NCBI GenBank assembly: GCA_038251625.1
Contig: JBBSBE010000150.1
Span: 1-8,967, forward strand
Direction: 5' to 3'
From: JBBQXK01 sp038251625
GTDB lineage: Bacteria; Pseudomonadota; Alphaproteobacteria; Rhodobacterales; Rhodobacteraceae
DNA: 8,967 nucleotides
The notes beneath the pieces are model-generated. The model was not told the origin of the DNA. It saw only the letters and a list, made by a program, of their open reading frames with translations, and ran no database searches. Below are positions 6,413-8,967 of this stretch, one piece after another (positions within the stretch are counted from its first letter, which is position 1; every line of letters begins with the position of its first letter). The position numbers and the translations under genes are program-made.

Positions 6413-6943
6413 TCACGCGCCGGGCAGCACCAGCGCCAGTGCACGGCGCAGTTCAGCCAGATTGATCCGCCCGTCGCCATCGACATCCAGCGCCAGCACC
6501 GCGGCCGCATCCGCCGCCACCGGCGCGACCTCCCTTGCGGCCACGCCCCGAGCCGCCGCCATGCGCTCGGCCGCGCTGACCGTGCCATCGCCATCGGCAT
6601 CCGCGCGCAGATGGGCCACGGCAAGGCGGCCGCGCGGCCCCGCCCCTTCGGCCCGCAGAAGAACCGAAAGTTCTTCACCCGTCACCGCGCCATCAGCATC
6701 AAGATCGGCCAGCATCAGGCGCCGCTCCGCGCGCACCCGGATGCGCGCGCGCGCAACCGCCACGAACCGCGCCACGCCACTTGCATCCAGCACGCCGTCC
6801 GACCCGAAGCCCAGGATCAGCCCTGCCGCCTCTTCCAGAAATCTGTCGGGATCGGCCTTGATACGCTGGATCAACGCTTCCGGCGCCTCGGCCCGCGCCA
6901 CGATGGGCAATACCAGCAACAGCATCAGAAAAACCGCGCGCAT
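6413..6943 (-). CDS. Secreted protein with three canonical and one degenerate EF-hand
   Basis: A 176-residue protein with a clear signal peptide (1-18, MRAVFLMLLLVLPIVARA, probable cleavage after ARA). Its loops fit the 12-residue EF-hand pattern with Asp at 1, 3 and 5, Gly at 6, hydrophobic at 8 and Glu at 12: D80-E91 (DLDADGAVTGEE), D115-E126 (DADGDGTVSAAE) and D153-E164 (DVDGDGRINLAE). A fourth, GFGSDGVLDASG (45-56), keeps the spacing but has lost most ligands. The order gives two possible EF pairs. It has no membrane segment beyond the signal, no cysteine and no enzyme domain, so a periplasmic or exported calcium-binding or calcium-sensing role is likely, but the partner is unknown. ATG 6943 has AAAGGG 8 nt upstream. 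It is divergent from the GST genes and separated from rpiA by a hairpin. No specific family name recognised. Confidence 0.85.
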   Translation of the reverse strand: MRAVFLMLLLVLPIVARAEAPEALIQRIKADPDRFLEEAAGLILGFGSDGVLDASGVARFVAVARARIRVRAERRLMLADLDADGAVTGEELSVLLRAEGAGPRGRLAVAHLRADADGDGTVSAAERMAAARGVAAREVAPVAADAAAVLALDVDGDGRINLAELRRALALVLPGA

Positions 6944-7052
6944 CGTTACCGCCCTTTCACAAATGTTCCCCTTATGATCTATATCCGGGGTTAACGGGCG
7001 GTAAACGTGTCCCCTGTTACTTCTTGGTACGCCCGGCGCGAAAGGCCCTGCG
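6944..7052. promoter_or_regulatory. Divergent promoter region with a 9-bp inverted repeat
   Basis: A 109-nt AT-richer gap between two divergent genes. Plus strand, towards the GST genes: TTCACA (6956-6961), 17-nt spacer, CTATAT (6979-6984). Minus strand, towards the EF-hand gene: TTTACC (7005-7000), 16-nt spacer, TATAGA (6983-6978). The two -10 boxes overlap, so the promoters would compete. TTACCGCCC (6946-6954) is repeated inverted as GGGCGGTAA (6996-7004), bracketing both -10 boxes. Box matches are moderate and no experiment backs them. The ribosome-binding sites are AAAGGG (6957-6952, minus) and AAAGG (7041-7045, plus). Confidence 0.4.
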
Positions 7053-7742
7053 ATGTACGTGCTTCACTACGCTCCCGACAACGCCTCGCTGATCGTGCGG
7101 CTGGCGCTGGAAGAGGCCGGTCTGCCGCATGAGGTGCGCCTCGTCGATCGCCGCCTCCGCCAGCACGAGGGCGAAGACTATCGCAGGCTCAATCCCGCGG
7201 GCCTGATCCCCGCGCTGGAAACGCCCGAAGGCCCGCTGTCGGAAACCGGCGCAATCCTTCTGTGGCTGGCCGACCGCCACCCGGAGGCGCGGCTGGCGCC
7301 GCCCATAGCCTCGCCCGACAGGGGCCAGTTCCTGCGCTGGCTGTTCTTTCTGTCCAACACGGCGCATGCCGATCTGCGCCAGATCTTCTATCCCGATCAA
7401 TATGTTCCGCAAGAAGCGACCGGCAGCCACCATGCCATCCTCGCGACCCGCATGCGGCACCACTTTGCCCTTCTGAATGCCGCCGCCGCCGCGCATCCGC
7501 AGCTTTTTGCGGCACCGTCCGCGCTGATGCTTTACACGGCAGCACTGATGCGATGGGCCGTGCTTTACCCGCGCGGGCAGGCGCGCTGGTTTCGCGGCGC
7601 TGACTATCTGTCGCTGACCGCCGCCGCCATGGCGCTGGAGGCGCGGCCCTCCGCGCTCGCGGTGGCCGAGGCCGAGGGGCTGGGCGAGGCGCCGTTCACC
7701 CGGCCGGTAGAGCCGCGCCCCCCCGAAGGCGCTGTCCTCTGA
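7053..7742 (+). CDS. Glutathione S-transferase family protein (first of a tandem pair)
   Basis: A 229-residue cytosolic GST-like protein that probably conjugates or reduces small electrophiles with glutathione. The N-terminal thioredoxin-fold domain runs to about residue 77. Ser12 in NASLIVRLAL sits where Beta/Zeta-type enzymes place the activating Ser or Cys. The cis-proline is Pro53 in GLIPALET, and the glutathione-binding turn is SETGAI with Glu64-Thr65 instead of the common Glu-Ser. A helical C-terminal domain follows, ending in the segment ARPSALAVAEAEGLG. ATG 7053 has AAAGG 7 nt upstream. It is divergent from the EF-hand gene and followed after 88 nt by a paralogue. Substrate and class cannot be assigned. 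A proline-rich tail of about 13 residues is not shared with its neighbour. Confidence 0.85.
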   Translation: MYVLHYAPDNASLIVRLALEEAGLPHEVRLVDRRLRQHEGEDYRRLNPAGLIPALETPEGPLSETGAILLWLADRHPEARLAPPIASPDRGQFLRWLFFLSNTAHADLRQIFYPDQYVPQEATGSHHAILATRMRHHFALLNAAAAAHPQLFAAPSALMLYTAALMRWAVLYPRGQARWFRGADYLSLTAAAMALEARPSALAVAEAEGLGEAPFTRPVEPRPPEGAVL

Positions 7743-7768
7743 TCGGCAGGTGACCTTCGCGCAGCGTT

Positions 7769-7783
7769 GGGGCAAGCTGCCCC
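7769..7783 (+). other. Short hairpin between the two GST genes
   Basis: GGGGCA-AGC-TGCCCC forms a perfect 6-bp stem with a 3-nt loop in the 88-nt gap between the paralogues. No T-run follows, so it is more likely an mRNA processing or stability element, or chance in GC-rich DNA, than a terminator. Confidence 0.35.
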
Positions 7784-7818
7784 GCAAGCGGCCGCGACAG
7801 ACCGCCGCGACATCAGAC

Positions 7819-7823
7819 AGGAG
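7819..7823 (+). promoter_or_regulatory. Ribosome-binding site that decides the start of the second GST
   Basis: AGGAG lies 7 nt before ATG 7831. The frame is also open back to a GTG at 7750, but the 27 extra residues have no match in the neighbouring paralogue, whereas the protein from 7831 aligns from its first methionine. Confidence 0.8.
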
Positions 7824-7830
7824 CCTTGCC

Positions 7831-8493
7831 ATGTACACGCTGCGCCATATCCCGGACTGGGCCTCGCTGATCGTCCGCCTTGCGCTGGCCGATGCCGGTG
7901 CCCCCTGCACGATCCTGCCGCTCGACTACGACGCCGGCGATCTGGATTCGCCCGGTTATCGGGCCTTGAACCCCCTGGGGCTGATCCCGGTGCTTGAAAC
8001 GCCTGACGGGCCGGTGTTCGAGACGGGCGCCATCTTGTTGTGGCTGTCAGAGCGGCATCCCGGCATGGCCCCGGCGCCGCACACGATTGCCCGTGCGCCC
8101 TTTCTCAGTTGGCTTTTCTTCACCGCCAACACGCTGCACCCCACAGTGATGGATATCGCCCATCCCGAACGTCCGGGCGGCGACGCGGCCACCGCGGCCG
8201 TCCTTGCGCGTGTTCTGGCAAGATACCGCGACCAGATCGCTCACCTTGAACGCGTCGCCACAACGGCCCCGGCCTGGCTCGACCCGGCCGCGCCGTCGGT
8301 GCTGGTGCCCTACATCGCGGTCATGCTGCGCTGGGCGGTGATCCTTGCGCCCGATCCCGCGACGGCCATCACTCCGGCGGCCGCCCCACACCTCAAGGCG
8401 ATCCTTGCGGCATATGAGGCGCGCCCGCAGATCGCGGCGATTGCCGTGGAAGAGGGCCTTGGCCCCACACCCTTTTCGGCCCCGCACGTCTGA
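7831..8493 (+). CDS. Glutathione S-transferase family protein (second of a tandem pair)
   Basis: A 220-residue GST-like protein clearly homologous to the upstream gene. By hand, about 45 of the first 77 residues are identical without gaps, and the C-terminal segments (YEARPQIAAIAVEEGLG here) also match. Ser12, cis-Pro53 and Glu64-Thr65 occupy the same positions, so both copies share the unusual Glu-Thr in place of Glu-Ser. The helical domain differs more (residues 78-190), which is where GSTs bind the second substrate, so the copies may have different targets. The start at 7831 is set by the ribosome-binding site and the alignment. The gene is probably cotranscribed with the first copy, since no clear promoter is seen in the 88-nt gap. 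It ends 6 nt from the convergent hydrolase gene. Confidence 0.87.
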   Translation: MYTLRHIPDWASLIVRLALADAGAPCTILPLDYDAGDLDSPGYRALNPLGLIPVLETPDGPVFETGAILLWLSERHPGMAPAPHTIARAPFLSWLFFTANTLHPTVMDIAHPERPGGDAATAAVLARVLARYRDQIAHLERVATTAPAWLDPAAPSVLVPYIAVMLRWAVILAPDPATAITPAAAPHLKAILAAYEARPQIAAIAVEEGLGPTPFSAPHV

Positions 8494-8499
8494 CGGCGC

Positions 8500-8967
8500 T
8501 CATTCCGCCAGAAACGCTGCCACCGCCGCGTTGAACGCCTCCGGCGCATCGACCTGCGGAAAATGGCTCGCGTTGTCGATCACCTGCACGCGGGCGCCGC
8601 GCACCAGCTCCGCGATGTAGGGGGCAAGCGCCACGGGAAAAAGCCGGTCCTCTCGTCCCCAAACCACCAACGTCGGCGCTTTCACCTTGGGCAGCACCTC
8701 CTCCAACCGGGGCGAGGCGAAAAGGCCTGCAAACACCCGCTCTGCCGTCGCTGCATCGCCGCTGGCCTGCAATCCGGCCAGCGCCTGCGCTGCAAATTCG
8801 GGCGTATGCGCGAAATCGGAATGGATCACGTAGGTCAGCAGCTTTTGCATCTCTTCCACCGTCGAGGGGTAGAAATTGACCGGGCTTTCCCCATCGAACA
8901 TCGCGGCAAAGCCTGCCGGATCGACCAGAATCACCCGCCCCGTCCGGTCGGGGTGGGATGCGGCGAA
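8500..8967 (-). CDS. Alpha/beta-fold hydrolase, C-terminal part (partial)
   Basis: The last 155 codons of a minus-strand gene whose start lies beyond the right edge; the frame is still open at 8967. HPDRTGRVILVDPAGF is the strand that follows the nucleophile elbow in MhpC-like hydrolases, then comes a helical cap region (about 25-85 of the fragment). VVWGREDRLFP carries the probable acid Asp107 and NASHFPQVDAPEAF the catalytic His135 (fragment numbering). The serine nucleophile is outside the window. An internal GTG at 8934 could be mistaken for a start but cuts the conserved core. Substrate is unknown: esterase, lipase or C-C bond hydrolase are all possible. It converges on the second GST gene with only 6 nt between stops. 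Confidence 0.85.
   Translation of the reverse strand, partial: FAASHPDRTGRVILVDPAGFAAMFDGESPVNFYPSTVEEMQKLLTYVIHSDFAHTPEFAAQALAGLQASGDAATAERVFAGLFASPRLEEVLPKVKAPTLVVWGREDRLFPVALAPYIAELVRGARVQVIDNASHFPQVDAPEAFNAAVAAFLAE

Noticed and set aside
5636..6994. 452- and 403-codon open frames on the plus strand opposite rpiA and the EF-hand gene
   Set aside because: They cross two real genes and their intergenic hairpin and have low-complexity Ser/Arg/Ala products. Typical GC-driven shadows.
7750..7830. GTG-initiated 27-residue extension of the second GST
   Set aside because: It would have to read through the intergenic hairpin, has no strong ribosome-binding site and is absent from the paralogue; ATG 7831 has AGGAG at ideal spacing.
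7017..7910. 297-codon minus-strand frame covering the first GST
   Set aside because: Longer than the GST but without recognisable motifs, and it runs across the intergenic gap and promoter region. The GST frame is supported by homology with the next gene.
1..8967. Mobile element, CRISPR, tRNA/rRNA, toxin-antitoxin or defence genes
   Set aside because: No transposase, direct-repeat array, tRNA-like fold or toxin-antitoxin pair was seen on either strand; gene content is uniform housekeeping.

Overview
The window is GC-rich, densely packed bacterial chromosome. Its gene content and order point to an alphaproteobacterium, most likely a member of the Rhodobacteraceae. The support is a plant/cyanobacterial-type glutathione reductase with the CVIRGC redox motif, a DegP-type protease beside hflK-hflC, and strong third-position GC bias that creates long mirror ORFs. 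This placement is inferred from reading the sequence, not from a search.

Layout. A short 3' remnant of a plus-strand gene (ends at 167, possibly peptidoglycan-binding) converges on a minus-strand block across a hairpin at 175-200. Read in the direction of transcription (right to left), the minus block is: a secreted EF-hand protein (6943-6413), rpiA (6319-5531), gor (5526-4081), hflK (4014-2830), hflC (2830-1922) and a DegP/DegQ-type serine protease (1712-225). rpiA and gor are 4 nt apart. hflK and hflC overlap by 1 nt (TGATG). Hairpins lie between the EF-hand gene and rpiA and between hflC and degP, so the block probably forms several transcription units. An AT-richer divergent promoter region (6944-7052) separates the EF-hand gene from two tandem, clearly paralogous glutathione S-transferase (GST) genes on the plus strand (7053-7742 and 7831-8493). 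The second GST gene ends 6 nt from the convergent 3' end of an alpha/beta-hydrolase gene that runs off the right edge.

How the genes fit together. HflK-HflC (partners of the FtsH protease in other bacteria) and DegP are both envelope protein-quality-control factors. RpiA belongs to the pentose-phosphate pathway, whose oxidative branch makes the NADPH that Gor uses to reduce glutathione disulfide, and the GST pair would use that glutathione. The stretch therefore reads as a redox and envelope-stress housekeeping neighbourhood. The functional link is inference from proximity.

I found no mobile element, CRISPR array, RNA gene or obviously new system. The items most worth a second look are a roughly 30-residue insertion in Gor, a nine-C run at the start of degP, the small four-EF-hand secreted protein, the inverted repeat around the divergent promoters, and the tandem GST pair.
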